Numbered from the stretch's first letter, positions 35,877 through 44,601 are shown. The stretch: DNA of 64,000 nucleotides from an uncultured Pseudomonadales bacterium (GCA_951813515.1 OX638346.1:4023617-4087616); one strand, 5' to 3'. The notes: generated by a model not told the origin, from the letters alone. Made by a program: numbers and translations.

Positions 35877-36001
35877 CGCCTCGGACAACCGGCGTCACCT
35901 GGCACAAACATCGCATCGGGAACTCGACCATTGCTCCGCTCCCGCGCCCTCCACCTCATTGATAGACTGGAATGGTTTCTGGTCCCCGCGAGGTACGAAC
36001 C

Positions 36002-36433
36002 GTGTCGCTGCTAACCGGCAAGGCGAGCGACTTCCTGAAGATCGGCGTGGCGGCGGCGGGGCGCGGCGACATGGATACCGTGCGCGCGATTCTCGGGAAA
36101 AGACCCGGCTGGGTAGCGAGGATCGGTTCCCACGGCCGCACGATGCTGTGGGAAGCGGCGTACCGCGGGCGCGGGGCGATGGTGGATTACCTGCTCGACC
36201 ATGGCGCGGACATCGACGCCTGCGGATGCCACTTCACGCCGCTCCTCGTGGATATCTCTCCCTATTGCGCCGCGAAGTTCAGGAGACACGACGCTGTCGC
36301 CGCCAGGCTGGCCGAACGCGGCACCGGCCTCGACGTGTACACGGCCGCGTACCTGGGTCAAGCCGAGCGCGTATGCGAGATTTGTCATCGCGTTTTTTCC
36401 ATTTGCTTGCGGGCTTACGTAGCCAGACAATGA
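36002..36433 (+). CDS. Short ankyrin-repeat protein, possibly truncated
   Basis: The protein from GTG 36002 (GAGG eight bases upstream) has 143 residues; ATG 35972 is an alternative start without a good ribosome site. It has about two ankyrin repeats (AAGRGDMDTVRAILGKRPG; GRTMLWEAAYRGRGAMVDYL followed by DHGADIDACGCH). From about residue 118 on (VCEICHRVFSICLRAYVARQ) the sequence no longer looks like an ankyrin repeat. The end overlaps the LRR gene by four bases. The likely explanation is loss of the original 3' end by recombination that brought in the LRR gene. Ankyrin repeats bind proteins; function here is unknown. Confidence 0.6.
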   Translation: MSLLTGKASDFLKIGVAAAGRGDMDTVRAILGKRPGWVARIGSHGRTMLWEAAYRGRGAMVDYLLDHGADIDACGCHFTPLLVDISPYCAAKFRRHDAVAARLAERGTGLDVYTAAYLGQAERVCEICHRVFSICLRAYVARQ

Positions 36434-38673
36434 ACGTTCGGAAACTCTCCCGCATGGGGGTCATCGGCCCGCTCCTGTGTTGGGGCGCGATCACGGCCAA
36501 TGCGCAAGCCGCAGCCGGCATCTGCGAGCGCACCCCGCAGGTTCGCGACAGGATTCTCGAACAATTCCGTGACCTCGACTGCGAAGACGTCACCGACGAG
36601 AACCTGGCTTCGATAGAAATCCTGGACGTCTCGGAAAGCGGTATTAGCGCACTCAAGGCCGACGACTTCGCCGGTCTGACTGGCCTGAAGGATCTGTACT
36701 TTTCTGGCAACCAGTTGACGTCTCTGCCGGAAGGTCTCTTCGATGGCGTCGCCAACTTGGAGCATCTGCGGATCAACGGCAACGTGTTGGCCACGCTGCC
36801 GGCGGGCACATTCGACGGCTTGACGAACCTCGTATCCCTGCTCATGGGGAGCAACAGGCTCACCGAACTCGACGCTGGACTGTTCAATGGCCTCGCCTCG
36901 CTCGAGCGACTCTTTTTCGGCGGCAATCGACTCACGCATTTGCGTAGCGACACGTTCGAGGGGCTCGCCGGCCTGCAGTGGCTCTTTTTCGCCAGCAACG
37001 ACTTGACAAGGCTACCCGACGGTCTGTTCGATGGGCTATCAAGCCTCCGGGGGCTGTATTTCTTCGACAACCGCCTGTCATCGCTACCCGAAGGACTATT
37101 CGATGGACTCGTCGACCTCAAGATACTGAGCCTTCAGAGCAATCGACTGACCCGGTTGCCGGACAGCCCGTTCAGCGGACTATCCAGCCTGGAGCAACTG
37201 AGACTCTACGGGAACCGGCTCACCACGCTGCCCGACGCCGCGTTCGAAGACACCGTCCGCCTGCGTACCCTGCTCGTGCAGGACAACCAACTGGTGCGTC
37301 TGCCCAGCGGGATTTTCGCCGGCCTGACCGAACTGGGCGCCCTGCATCTTCAGGACAACCGACTGAGCGCGCTGCCCGAGGGGATATTCACCGGCCTGGC
37401 GAAGTTGAAGGAGCTTTACTTCTACGGCAACCGGCTGACCTCTCTTCCCGACGGCGTGTTCGACGGCCTGTCCGCCCTGGAGGAACTGCATTTCCACGAC
37501 AATCGTCTCACCTCCCTGCCTGACGCGGTATTCAGGGACCTGGCCAGCGTTCAGGAACTGCACCTTTACGAGAACCGGCTGACAGCGCTGCCCGACGGGG
37601 CCTTCGAAGGTTTGTCCAACCTCGTGGAACTGGACGTCCACGCGAATGCGCTCACCGCGATCCCCAATCGCGCCCTTGTCGGCATGTCCAACGTAGTGAG
37701 GCTCTATTTCAATGGCAACAACCTGACCGAATTGCCGACCCGCGCTTTCATGGGGCTGTCGAGCCTCCAGGTGCTGGACTTGGCAGACAACCGGCTGGCG
37801 AGGCTCCCCCAAGGCATCTTCGATGGACTGCCGCTGCTGCGGACACTGAGATTCCAGGGCAACCAGTTGACCGCGCTTCCGAAAGGGCTGTTCGCCGGGC
37901 TGAACCGATTGCGATGGGTGTGGTTCCACGAAAATCCCGGCGCGCCCTTTCCGCTCACGGCAACCCCGGCGACCCGCGACGTTCCCGTATCCGATGCGCG
38001 CCGCATCGCCCGGGTCGCCGCCGAGACCGCGACGGGCGCGCCCTTCGACATGGACGTGGCGCTGTCCGTCACGGGCGGCGTCGCAGATGCTCCGTCACTC
38101 ACCATAGAGGCGGGAAACTCCAGCAGCGACCAGACCATTGTCATCACGCGAGACGGCGATGAACCCGTATGGGCCATGCTCGATCCTCCCGCTCTCCCCA
38201 CTCGCCGGTGCGCGGGCGCGTTGTGTTACCGGGGGCTGATCGGGGCCGCCGGCGATCCGCTGCGGCTGTTCGATAACAAGCCGATGGTTTCTGAGCAGAT
38301 AGCGGACCAGGAGGTGGGGGTGGACGGCGACTTCGTGACATTGCACCTGCCGCGTTACTTTTCCGACATCGACAGCGCATCTCTCAACTACATCGCCATA
38401 TCAAGCGCACCCGACATCGCGACCGCCGTGGTGACGGGCGACCGCGCTACGATCATGTCTGTCGGAGATGCCGAGGGCACGGCCACGATCACGGTGCGGG
38501 CCACCGACAGCGACGGGTCAAGCGCTATGCTGGAGTTCACCGTCACGATACGCTCCGAGATCACTCGAAGTCGATGGCCGGCCTGGCGGCTGGCTGCCAT
38601 CCTGGCGGCTCAGGAGACCGCAACCGGTTCCGCCGGGCAGTCCGAGTCGGTTGACGATCCCCTCGCCGACTAG
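36430..38673 (+). CDS. Secreted leucine-rich-repeat protein with C-terminal Ig-like domain
   Basis: The 747-residue protein has a signal peptide (GVIGPLLCWGAITANAQA) and a capped LRR solenoid. After a first imperfect repeat (about 62-86), seventeen repeats of exactly 24 residues run from 87 to 494, with the consensus LxxLxLxxNxLxxLPxGxFxGLxxL. A cap (RWVWFHENPGAPF) follows. The C-terminal 240 residues contain a beta-sandwich of cadherin/Ig-like type (AGNSSSDQTIVITRDG; YFSDIDSASLNYI; ATITVRATDSDGSSA). Such surface LRR proteins bind host or neighbouring-cell proteins. The frame stays open upstream of this ATG into the ankyrin gene. No membrane anchor is evident. Confidence 0.85.
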   Translation: MNVRKLSRMGVIGPLLCWGAITANAQAAAGICERTPQVRDRILEQFRDLDCEDVTDENLASIEILDVSESGISALKADDFAGLTGLKDLYFSGNQLTSLPEGLFDGVANLEHLRINGNVLATLPAGTFDGLTNLVSLLMGSNRLTELDAGLFNGLASLERLFFGGNRLTHLRSDTFEGLAGLQWLFFASNDLTRLPDGLFDGLSSLRGLYFFDNRLSSLPEGLFDGLVDLKILSLQSNRLTRLPDSPFSGLSSLEQLRLYGNRLTTLPDAAFEDTVRLRTLLVQDNQLVRLPSGIFAGLTELGALHLQDNRLSALPEGIFTGLAKLKELYFYGNRLTSLPDGVFDGLSALEELHFHDNRLTSLPDAVFRDLASVQELHLYENRLTALPDGAFEGLSNLVELDVHANALTAIPNRALVGMSNVVRLYFNGNNLTELPTRAFMGLSSLQVLDLADNRLARLPQGIFDGLPLLRTLRFQGNQLTALPKGLFAGLNRLRWVWFHENPGAPFPLTATPATRDVPVSDARRIARVAAETATGAPFDMDVALSVTGGVADAPSLTIEAGNSSSDQTIVITRDGDEPVWAMLDPPALPTRRCAGALCYRGLIGAAGDPLRLFDNKPMVSEQIADQEVGVDGDFVTLHLPRYFSDIDSASLNYIAISSAPDIATAVVTGDRATIMSVGDAEGTATITVRATDSDGSSAMLEFTVTIRSEITRSRWPAWRLAAILAAQETATGSAGQSESVDDPLAD
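36688..37911 (+). repeat. Seventeen in-phase 72-base LRR repeats
   Basis: The stretch is exactly 17 x 72 bases and every unit encodes one 24-residue leucine-rich repeat without a single insertion or deletion. Units such as 7, 12 and 13 share segments like NRLxSLPxGxFDGL. This favours growth or loss of whole repeats by unequal recombination. Confidence 0.9.
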
Positions 38674-38776
38674 AAGTAGCGAACCCGCAGACCCTACTCG
38701 GCGTCGCCCGCGCCAAACAAGACTGCCTGTTGCACTATGATACGGAGCCATCTGTCTTGACCGCGAGTCTCATCGG

Positions 38777-39169
38777 ATGCGCATCACGCTTCTGGTCCAG
38801 GGCGCCCCCTACGCATCGGACGCACCCCACTCGGCGCTGCGTTTCGCGCGGGCCGCCGTGAGTTCCGGGCACCGCATACACCGCGCGTTCTTCTACAACG
38901 ACGGCGTCTACATCGCCAACGCCTTCGCCACCCCGCCGAGGGACGAAACCGACGTGGCCGCACAGTGGATCGACTTCGCCCGCAGCCACGATGTCGACCT
39001 GACGGTCTGCGTCGCGGCGTCGCTGCGCCGAGGCATCGTCGACGACGGCGAGGCGGAACAGTACGAGCTTGGCGGCGCCAACCTGCGCGACGGCTTCGAG
39101 ATCGTGGGCCTGGGACAGATGGTGGAAGGAATGCTGGAAGGCGACCGCACGGTGACTTTCGGTGCGTAG
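38777..39169 (+). CDS. tusD: Sulfur-relay protein TusD (DsrE family)
   Basis: The 130-residue protein has the DsrE fold with LLVQGAPYASDAPHSALRFA at the N-terminus and the active cysteine in DLTVCVAASLRRG (about C78). TusD receives sulfur from TusA within the TusBCD complex and passes it to TusE for 2-thiouridine formation at the wobble base of tRNA Lys, Glu and Gln. The gene starts a four-gene operon, overlaps tusC by eight bases, and lies about 100 bases after the LRR gene. Confidence 0.92.
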   Translation: MRITLLVQGAPYASDAPHSALRFARAAVSSGHRIHRAFFYNDGVYIANAFATPPRDETDVAAQWIDFARSHDVDLTVCVAASLRRGIVDDGEAEQYELGGANLRDGFEIVGLGQMVEGMLEGDRTVTFGA

Positions 39170-39512
39170 CGTTCTCTACCTCGTGCGCAAACCGCCGGGG
39201 CCGCTCGCGAACGAGATGATCGACATGATGCTCGTCTCCGGCGTCTTCGAACAACCCGCGCGCGTGCTGTTCCTGGACGACGGCGTCCGACAGCTTGCGG
39301 GCGGACAGGATGCGTCCGTCGTTGACAGGAAGGACACGGCGAAGGCCCTGAGTGCGCTTCCCGCCTACGATGTCGACGAACTCTTCGCCCATGCGGGGAG
39401 TCTCGTCGAGCGCGCCATCGACCCGGACGACATTGCGGTGGAGGCCCACATCGTCGAAGACGACGAAGTGGCCGCCCTGTTGCGCGCGGCGGATGTCGTG
39501 GTGACAGACTGA
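39162..39512 (+). CDS. tusC: Sulfur-relay protein TusC
   Basis: The 116-residue DsrF/TusC-like protein starts at GTG 39162 (VRSVLYLVRKPPGPLANE). It has the NEMIDMMLVSGVFEQPARVLF core of the family. It is the non-catalytic partner in the TusBCD heterohexamer and carries no cysteine at the TusD position. One base separates its stop from the tusB start. Confidence 0.9.
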   Translation: MRSVLYLVRKPPGPLANEMIDMMLVSGVFEQPARVLFLDDGVRQLAGGQDASVVDRKDTAKALSALPAYDVDELFAHAGSLVERAIDPDDIAVEAHIVEDDEVAALLRAADVVVTD

Positions 39513-39513
39513 C

Positions 39514-39774
39514 ATGTCGCTCGTGCACCTGGTCGGCCGGGAAAGCGGCCTCGACGCCTGCCTGCGCTACGTCGGACCGGACGACGCCGTGCTGCTCTTC
39601 GCCGACGGCGTCTATGCGGCAAACCGCGCGCAGAAGACGACAGCCACCGTGCTGGCCATCAAAGACGACGCGAACGCCCGCGGCGTTCCTATCGAATCGC
39701 CCGTCGTGGCCGTCGGCTACGACCGCTTCGTGAATCTCGTGGTCAGCCACGATGCGAGCGTCACATGGACGTGA
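39514..39774 (+). CDS. tusB: Sulfur-relay protein TusB (DsrH family)
   Basis: The 86-residue protein has the DsrH signature (MSLVHLVGRE near the start, DDAVLLFADGVYAANRA at about 23-39). It completes the TusBCD complex. It overlaps the tusE start by ten bases. It is short but complete for the family. Confidence 0.88.
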   Translation: MSLVHLVGRESGLDACLRYVGPDDAVLLFADGVYAANRAQKTTATVLAIKDDANARGVPIESPVVAVGYDRFVNLVVSHDASVTWT

Positions 39775-40088
39775 CCGTGCCCGCGCTCGATCGCGACGGC
39801 TACCTCAAGGACCTGTCCGAATGGTCGGAAGACCTCGCCCGGGAACTCGCGAACCAAGCCGATGTGACCCTGACCCCCGAACACTGGCGCGTGATCGACA
39901 TGGTACGCGCATTCCACGCCGAGACCGGCGTGGCGCCCGCCATGCGGCCGCTGGTGAAGCTCGCACGCCTGCGACTCGGCGACGAATACGGCTCGAGCAT
40001 CGCCCTGATGCGGCTGTTCCCCGGCAATCCCGCCAAGCTCATCGCGAAGATCGGAGGGCTGCCGCGGCCCACGAACTGCGACGTTTAG
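39765..40088 (+). CDS. tusE: Sulfur-relay protein TusE (DsrC family)
   Basis: The 107-residue protein has the DsrC-family fold (DRDGYLKDLSEWSEDLAREL; EHWRVIDMVRAFH; LFPGNPAKLIAKIGGLPRPTNC). Only the single C-terminal cysteine at position 105 is present, as in TusE; DsrC proteins of sulfur oxidisers carry a second one. It therefore transfers sulfur from TusD to MnmA for tRNA thiolation rather than sulfite metabolism. It is the last gene of the tus operon and converges with the AbiE operon, 61 bases away. Confidence 0.92.
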   Translation: MDVTVPALDRDGYLKDLSEWSEDLARELANQADVTLTPEHWRVIDMVRAFHAETGVAPAMRPLVKLARLRLGDEYGSSIALMRLFPGNPAKLIAKIGGLPRPTNCDV

Positions 40089-40149
40089 CCCGCGTTCGCG
40101 GCGCATTCGCCAGCGTCGCCTTGAGGGGTGATGGGACCGCAGTTCGGCG

Positions 40150-41025
40150 TCAGTCGGTTCTTGCCAGCGTCAGCCCGAAACGCTCGATCATTTCATTGGC
40201 GCGTGCCCATCTCCTGCCAGGAAGGCGCCCAATCAAATCTGTGAACACACGGGCGAAAGCCCCGTTGATGGCTTTGTCCGTGAGTCGCTCGGCCTCGGGT
40301 GCGGCAAGAAGCGGGCGAATATCAGCGACAAGACCAGGGTCCGCGAGCTTGGCGAACATACGCTGCTCGGCTTGCGCCCGGGACAGGCTGAGTTCCTGCG
40401 CGGCCATATAGCGCTGGAATATATCGACCAGCCGGAGCGTGTCCAAACCGTCAAATACGGCAATCGCATGGGCAAGATCGAATAGGTCGCGCCCCTTTTG
40501 TCGCTGCATCAATGCGCGCAGCTTTGTGGCGAGCAATTCCTCGCGCGAGTACGTTGGAATATCCGCCTGCCCGGTAAACCACGGGTTGCCGACCCGGTAT
40601 GTCATCAGACGGGGCTTGTCGTAGGTATCCGTATCCCGAGTGCTTATTTCGACTTTCAGGCGCAGCGCCGCGACACCCCCATCTTCGGCTTCCGCGCGGA
40701 AAATCAGCTTGGGAGCAACGGCACTGGGTCGAAAGCTGGCTTCCCCCAGCCACGGCTCGAGCACTTCACGGACATGCGTGAGAATTGGTTTGATCGGACC
40801 CTTGGCGGTCCTTACGAGGTCGATATCTTCCGAGTAACGGAAGGGCTCCGGAAAATGCAACTTGTTGAGCGCAGTCCCGCCGCAGAATAGCAGTTCCTCC
40901 TTGAGAAAGTCATCGTTGAAGAGTTCGACCAGTGTACGGCTGATTGCCAAATCCTGCTCTACTTGCCGCCGCTCCGCCCATGGCGCGACATTGCCCCAGG
41001 CGACGATGTTCATTGATGGAATCAT
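40150..41025 (-). CDS. abiEii: AbiEii-type nucleotidyltransferase toxin
   Basis: The 291-residue protein has the DNA-polymerase-beta-like nucleotidyltransferase signature: GG at 49-50 in CGGTALNKLHF and D67/D69 in RYSEDIDLV. AbiEii/MenT-type toxins add nucleotides to acceptors such as tRNA and stop growth, aborting phage infection. The C-terminal helical part (SREELLATKLRALMQRQKGRDLF) is also conserved in the family. The start overlaps the antitoxin stop by four bases. With the AbiEi partner it forms a type IV toxin-antitoxin system. Confidence 0.9.
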   Translation of the reverse strand: MIPSMNIVAWGNVAPWAERRQVEQDLAISRTLVELFNDDFLKEELLFCGGTALNKLHFPEPFRYSEDIDLVRTAKGPIKPILTHVREVLEPWLGEASFRPSAVAPKLIFRAEAEDGGVAALRLKVEISTRDTDTYDKPRLMTYRVGNPWFTGQADIPTYSREELLATKLRALMQRQKGRDLFDLAHAIAVFDGLDTLRLVDIFQRYMAAQELSLSRAQAEQRMFAKLADPGLVADIRPLLAAPEAERLTDKAINGAFARVFTDLIGRLPGRRWARANEMIERFGLTLARTD

Positions 41026-41849
41026 GCGTCTGGCTGTGGCTCACGTCGCAGAATCAAATGCCAACGCTCGTCGCGTTCAATCGGCTCCAATGCGAGATCC
41101 CCGTTAACAGTTCCCCCCCGCTCCAGTTCAACCCAGGGCAACGCCGGTCGATCTCCCAGCAAGGCGGCGTGCAGGTGATTCGCTTTTGCTTGATGGCCGA
41201 GGGTATCGAGCAAGTGTCCGAGACGCTGCCTGACCGAGCGCTCAAACGCGGCCGAGATCAAAGCGAGCTTCTCGGCGCAGAGGCGGTCGCCGAGATCAGA
41301 AAGAACCGTAACGATATGATCAAGCCCACCAGCCGCATGCGGATAGCGCAAGAGATCCAGCGCAGTAAGCTCAATCCCGGAGACTTTCATGCGGCCTGTT
41401 TCGGTCTTGTGATCTTCGACTCCGACTTCGACAGCCTCCATTCTTTTGCGGTAGTAGAACCTGATCAACGACCGGCCCGCCCTGATTGTGGAGAGTTGCC
41501 TGTCCGTGACAACCTGGAATTCCATGACGGCCTGGTGTGTCGCGCCGTGTATCTCAGCCGCCTTTAGCAGGCCGACGTAATAGGGCCGTTGCTCGTGCCG
41601 CATCAGCGAATCGATGTACCAGGAAGGCGGCGGAGCCCCCCACGCGAGGAACTGCGGCGGCACGATGACGTAGAAGCCACGGCGTGGAGCGACCAAGCAT
41701 TTGCGCTTCTGCTGCTTTTCTGCGGCGTCTAGCAAAGCGCCCCTGGTGATGCCCAGCGCTTCCTGTGCCTCGGCGCTCGAAAACACCAATTGCCCTCGCG
41801 AGAGCATGTGCGTCAGATAAGACGAGAAGGAAATCCTCTTTTTCATCAT
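41022..41849 (-). CDS. abiEi: AbiEi-type antitoxin and transcriptional repressor
   Basis: The 275-residue protein begins MMKKRISFSSYLTHMLSRG and has an N-terminal winged-helix region (about 1-60; SAEAQEALGITRGALLDA as the recognition part), the YYVGLLKAAEIHGATHQ core, and a C-terminal domain with GIELTALDLLRYPH. AbiEi acts as an antitoxin without stable contact to the toxin and also represses the operon by binding inverted repeats. Two such repeats lie directly upstream. The second Met (41846) is an equal start; no strong ribosome site is present. Confidence 0.87.
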   Translation of the reverse strand: MMKKRISFSSYLTHMLSRGQLVFSSAEAQEALGITRGALLDAAEKQQKRKCLVAPRRGFYVIVPPQFLAWGAPPPSWYIDSLMRHEQRPYYVGLLKAAEIHGATHQAVMEFQVVTDRQLSTIRAGRSLIRFYYRKRMEAVEVGVEDHKTETGRMKVSGIELTALDLLRYPHAAGGLDHIVTVLSDLGDRLCAEKLALISAAFERSVRQRLGHLLDTLGHQAKANHLHAALLGDRPALPWVELERGGTVNGDLALEPIERDERWHLILRREPQPDA

Positions 41850-41857
41850 ATTTGATT

Positions 41858-41876
41858 ATCCGCTGAATTGGCGGAT
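41858..41876. promoter_or_regulatory. AbiEi operator, proximal copy
   Basis: ATCCGC-TGAATTG-GCGGAT is an inverted repeat nine bases upstream of the antitoxin start. It shares the ATCCGC/GCGGAT arms with the copy at 41922-41938, which suggests cooperative binding. Confidence 0.65.
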
Positions 41877-41921
41877 TTACCAATACGCTTTTGATAAAGC
41901 CTACCAAATCATATTGAAATA

Positions 41922-41938
41922 TCCGCTAAAATAGCGGA
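41922..41938. promoter_or_regulatory. AbiEi operator, distal copy
   Basis: TCCGCT-AAAAT-AGCGGA is a perfect inverted repeat about 70 bases upstream of the antitoxin start, spaced about six helical turns from the proximal copy. The AT-rich DNA between the copies probably holds the promoter. Confidence 0.65.
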
Positions 41939-41959
41939 CTTTCCGATACGATTTATACG

Positions 41960-43330
41960 TTACCGGGATCGGCCGAGTTGCGCCCGCAGGTCTACTACCC
42001 GGCCGATGATCGTCGTTGTCGGCCCCGGCAGATCCGCCTCCTCCACCGCCTGTGCGAGTCCCGATATCGGTGCCGCCACCACCGCCTGGTCTTCGAGCGT
42101 TCCCCTGGAAATCGTCGCCGACGGGGTGTCGGGAGCCATGCCGTGCCCGATGAGCTGCGCCGAGAGTTGTCGCAGCCCGACAAGTCCCATGTAGACGACC
42201 AGCGTCTGGTCCGGCTTCGCCAGTTCCGGCCAGTCGAGATTGACGATGTCGTCCTTGAGGTGGCCGGTGACGAAGCGGACCGACTGCGCCCAGTCTCGAT
42301 GGGTCAGCGGTATCCCCGCATAGGCCGCGCAACCGAGGGCGGCGGTAATGCCGGGAATGACCTCGAACTCGATGCCGTGCCGGCGCAATGTTTCGATCTC
42401 TTCTCCGCCCCGGCCGAATATGAAGGGATCCCCGCCCTTGAGCCGAACGACGCGGAGTCCCTGCTTCGCGTCGGCGAGCATGAGCGCGTTGATGTCCGAC
42501 TGCCGGGTGCCAGAGAAGGCGCGACGCTTGCCGACGTAGACGCGCCTGGCGTCGCGACGGCCCAGTTCCAGCACCGCTGGCGAAACGAGGTTGTCATGGT
42601 AGATGACGTCCGCCCGTTGCAGCGCGCGCAGGGCTTTCAGGGTGAGAAGGTCGGGATCCCCGGGACCGGCGCCCACCAGCGACACAAAGCCTTCGGGCGC
42701 GTCTCCAGCGACGAGCCGCGCGAGTTCCGCATCCGCTGCGGCCTCGTCGCCTTTGCCGATGAGTGCGGCGACATTGCCGTCGAGCGCCTGTTCCCATAGG
42801 CGGCGGCGCGCATCGATGTCCGGCATCGACGCACGCACGCGCTCGCGTCTGCGCCCGAGAAAGTCGGCCAGCCGCCCAGTGGCGGCCGGCAGCAGCGTTT
42901 CGATCTGTTCGCGGATGCGTCGCGCAAGCGTGGGCGACGCGCCGCCGGTGGAAACCGCGACCGTCACCGGGGCGCGGTCGACGATGCTGGGGAAGATCGC
43001 GGTGCTGAGCGTGGCATCGTCCACGGTGTTGATCAGCACGCGGCGTTCCCGGCAGGCGGCGCAGGCCCTGCGATTGACCTCGGAATCCCCTGTCGCCGCG
43101 ATCACGAACAGGCGACCACGGACATCGTCCTCCTCGAATTCCCGCAACTCGACGTCGAGATCGTGCCGCTCGGCAAGTTCGGCCGCGGCATCGCCGAGTA
43201 GCGGCGCGACGATGGTCACGCGCGCGCCGGCATCGACCAGCGAGGCGATCTTCCTCGCCGCCACTTCACCGCCGCCGATGACAAGGCACGGCGCCTCCGA
43301 GAGGTCCAGGAACAGCGGCAACCGTTTCAC
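41960..43330 (-). CDS. cysG: Siroheme synthase (precorrin-2 dehydrogenase / ferrochelatase and uroporphyrinogen methyltransferase)
   Basis: The 456-residue enzyme starts at GTG 43330 (VKRLPLFLDLSEAPC), overlapping the serS stop by four bases. Residues about 1-210 form the SirC-like part with the nucleotide site VIGGGEVAARK and the INTVDDATLSTAIFPS region. Residues about 215-456 form the methyltransferase with GAGPGDPDLLTLKALR and VVRLKGGDPFIFGRGGEE. The protein turns uroporphyrinogen III into siroheme in four steps for sulfite and nitrite reductases. The frame is open further upstream inside serS but not conserved. In Pseudomonas the tus genes follow cysG on the same strand; here the AbiE operon lies between and tus is inverted. 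Confidence 0.93.
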   Translation of the reverse strand: MKRLPLFLDLSEAPCLVIGGGEVAARKIASLVDAGARVTIVAPLLGDAAAELAERHDLDVELREFEEDDVRGRLFVIAATGDSEVNRRACAACRERRVLINTVDDATLSTAIFPSIVDRAPVTVAVSTGGASPTLARRIREQIETLLPAATGRLADFLGRRRERVRASMPDIDARRRLWEQALDGNVAALIGKGDEAAADAELARLVAGDAPEGFVSLVGAGPGDPDLLTLKALRALQRADVIYHDNLVSPAVLELGRRDARRVYVGKRRAFSGTRQSDINALMLADAKQGLRVVRLKGGDPFIFGRGGEEIETLRRHGIEFEVIPGITAALGCAAYAGIPLTHRDWAQSVRFVTGHLKDDIVNLDWPELAKPDQTLVVYMGLVGLRQLSAQLIGHGMAPDTPSATISRGTLEDQAVVAAPISGLAQAVEEADLPGPTTTIIGRVVDLRAQLGRSR

Positions 43331-44601
43331 GGTTTTTCGAACCGCAGCCTCGTCGTCCCGGACATGTAGGGTTGCAGGGCCTCGGGCACGCGCACGGTGC
43401 CGTCGCCCTGCTGGTGATTCTCCAGCACGGCGATGAGACTCCGCCCCACGGCCAGGCCGGAGCCGTTCAGCGTATGCACGAACGCGGTGCCGTCTCCCGC
43501 CCGATAGCGCGCCATCATGCGACGCGCCTGGAAATCCAGGTAGTTGCTGCACGACGAGATTTCCCGGAACCGGCCCTGGCCAGGTAACCAGACCTCGAGG
43601 TCGATGGTCTTGGCGGCGGCAAAACCCAGGTCGCCGCCGCAAAGGACGACCGCCCGATACGGCAGTTCCAGCCGCTTGAGGACCGCTTCCGCGTGGGAAG
43701 TGAGCTCCTCCAGCGCGTCCCATGAATTCTCCGGCTCGACGACCTGCACGAGTTCCACCTTGTCGAACTGGTGCAGGCGGATGATGCCCCGGGTGTCCTT
43801 GCCGTACGTGCCCGCTTCGCGGCGAAAGCACGGCGTGTGTGACACGTAGCGCAAGGGCAGCGCGTCTGCCGGCAGTATCGTGTCTCGAATCACGTTGGTG
43901 ACAGGCACCTCGGCGGTGGGGATGAGGTAGTAGTTCTCGTCGCCCCGAATGCCGAACTGCTCGACCTCGAACTTGGGCAGTTGGCCGGTGCCTTTCAGCG
44001 CGTCCGCGTTGACGATGTACGGCACGTAGAGTTCCTCGTAGCCGTGTTCCCGCGTGTGCATGTCGAGCATGAATGCCGCCAGCGCCCGGTGCAGGCGGGC
44101 GAGGTCGCCGGACATGATCGAGAACCGCGCGCCCGAGATTCGCGCGGCGGCGGCGAAGTCCAGCGCGCGGCCCGCGATGTCGACATGATCCTGCGGCTGG
44201 AAGTCGAAGACCGTGCGATCGCCCCAGGATCGAATCTCGACGTTTTCGTCTTCGCTGTCTCCCGGCGGCACCGATCCGTCGGGCAGGTTCGGTATGCCTT
44301 CGAGGAAGCCGTCGAATTCCCCGCGCAGCGCATCGAAACGCGCGCGGGCGTCGTCGAGACGACGTCCGAGGTCTCCCACCTCCGCGATGCGGGGCGCGAT
44401 GTCCTCGCCCCTCGCCTTGGCGACGCCGATGGCTCTCGACTTGGCGTTGCGCTCCGCCTGCAGGGTCTCGGTCTCCTCCTGCAAGGCCTTGCGGGAGGAC
44501 TCAAGCGCGGCATAGCGGTCCAGGTCGAAGTCGAAGCCCCGCACTTTCAGGACATCCCGCACTTCGGCCGCATGGTGCCGCAGGTAGTTGCGATCCAGCA
44601 T
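43327..44601 (-). CDS. serS: Seryl-tRNA synthetase
   Basis: The 424-residue class II synthetase has an N-terminal coiled-coil arm (about 30-110) that contacts tRNA-Ser. Motif 2 appears in CFRREAGTYGKDTRGIIRLH and motif 3 in LNGSGLAVGRSLIAVLENH. The start MLDRNYLRHHAAEVRDVL is standard. It attaches serine to tRNA-Ser and tRNA-Sec. It is encoded between rarA and cysG and overlaps both genes, which points to one transcript. Confidence 0.95.
   Translation of the reverse strand: MLDRNYLRHHAAEVRDVLKVRGFDFDLDRYAALESSRKALQEETETLQAERNAKSRAIGVAKARGEDIAPRIAEVGDLGRRLDDARARFDALRGEFDGFLEGIPNLPDGSVPPGDSEDENVEIRSWGDRTVFDFQPQDHVDIAGRALDFAAAARISGARFSIMSGDLARLHRALAAFMLDMHTREHGYEELYVPYIVNADALKGTGQLPKFEVEQFGIRGDENYYLIPTAEVPVTNVIRDTILPADALPLRYVSHTPCFRREAGTYGKDTRGIIRLHQFDKVELVQVVEPENSWDALEELTSHAEAVLKRLELPYRAVVLCGGDLGFAAAKTIDLEVWLPGQGRFREISSCSNYLDFQARRMMARYRAGDGTAFVHTLNGSGLAVGRSLIAVLENHQQGDGTVRVPEALQPYMSGTTRLRFEKP

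Noticed and set aside
43331..44600. Missing crcB between rarA and serS
   Set aside because: Pseudomonas has crcB there, but many Gammaproteobacteria do not, so its absence here is not informative.
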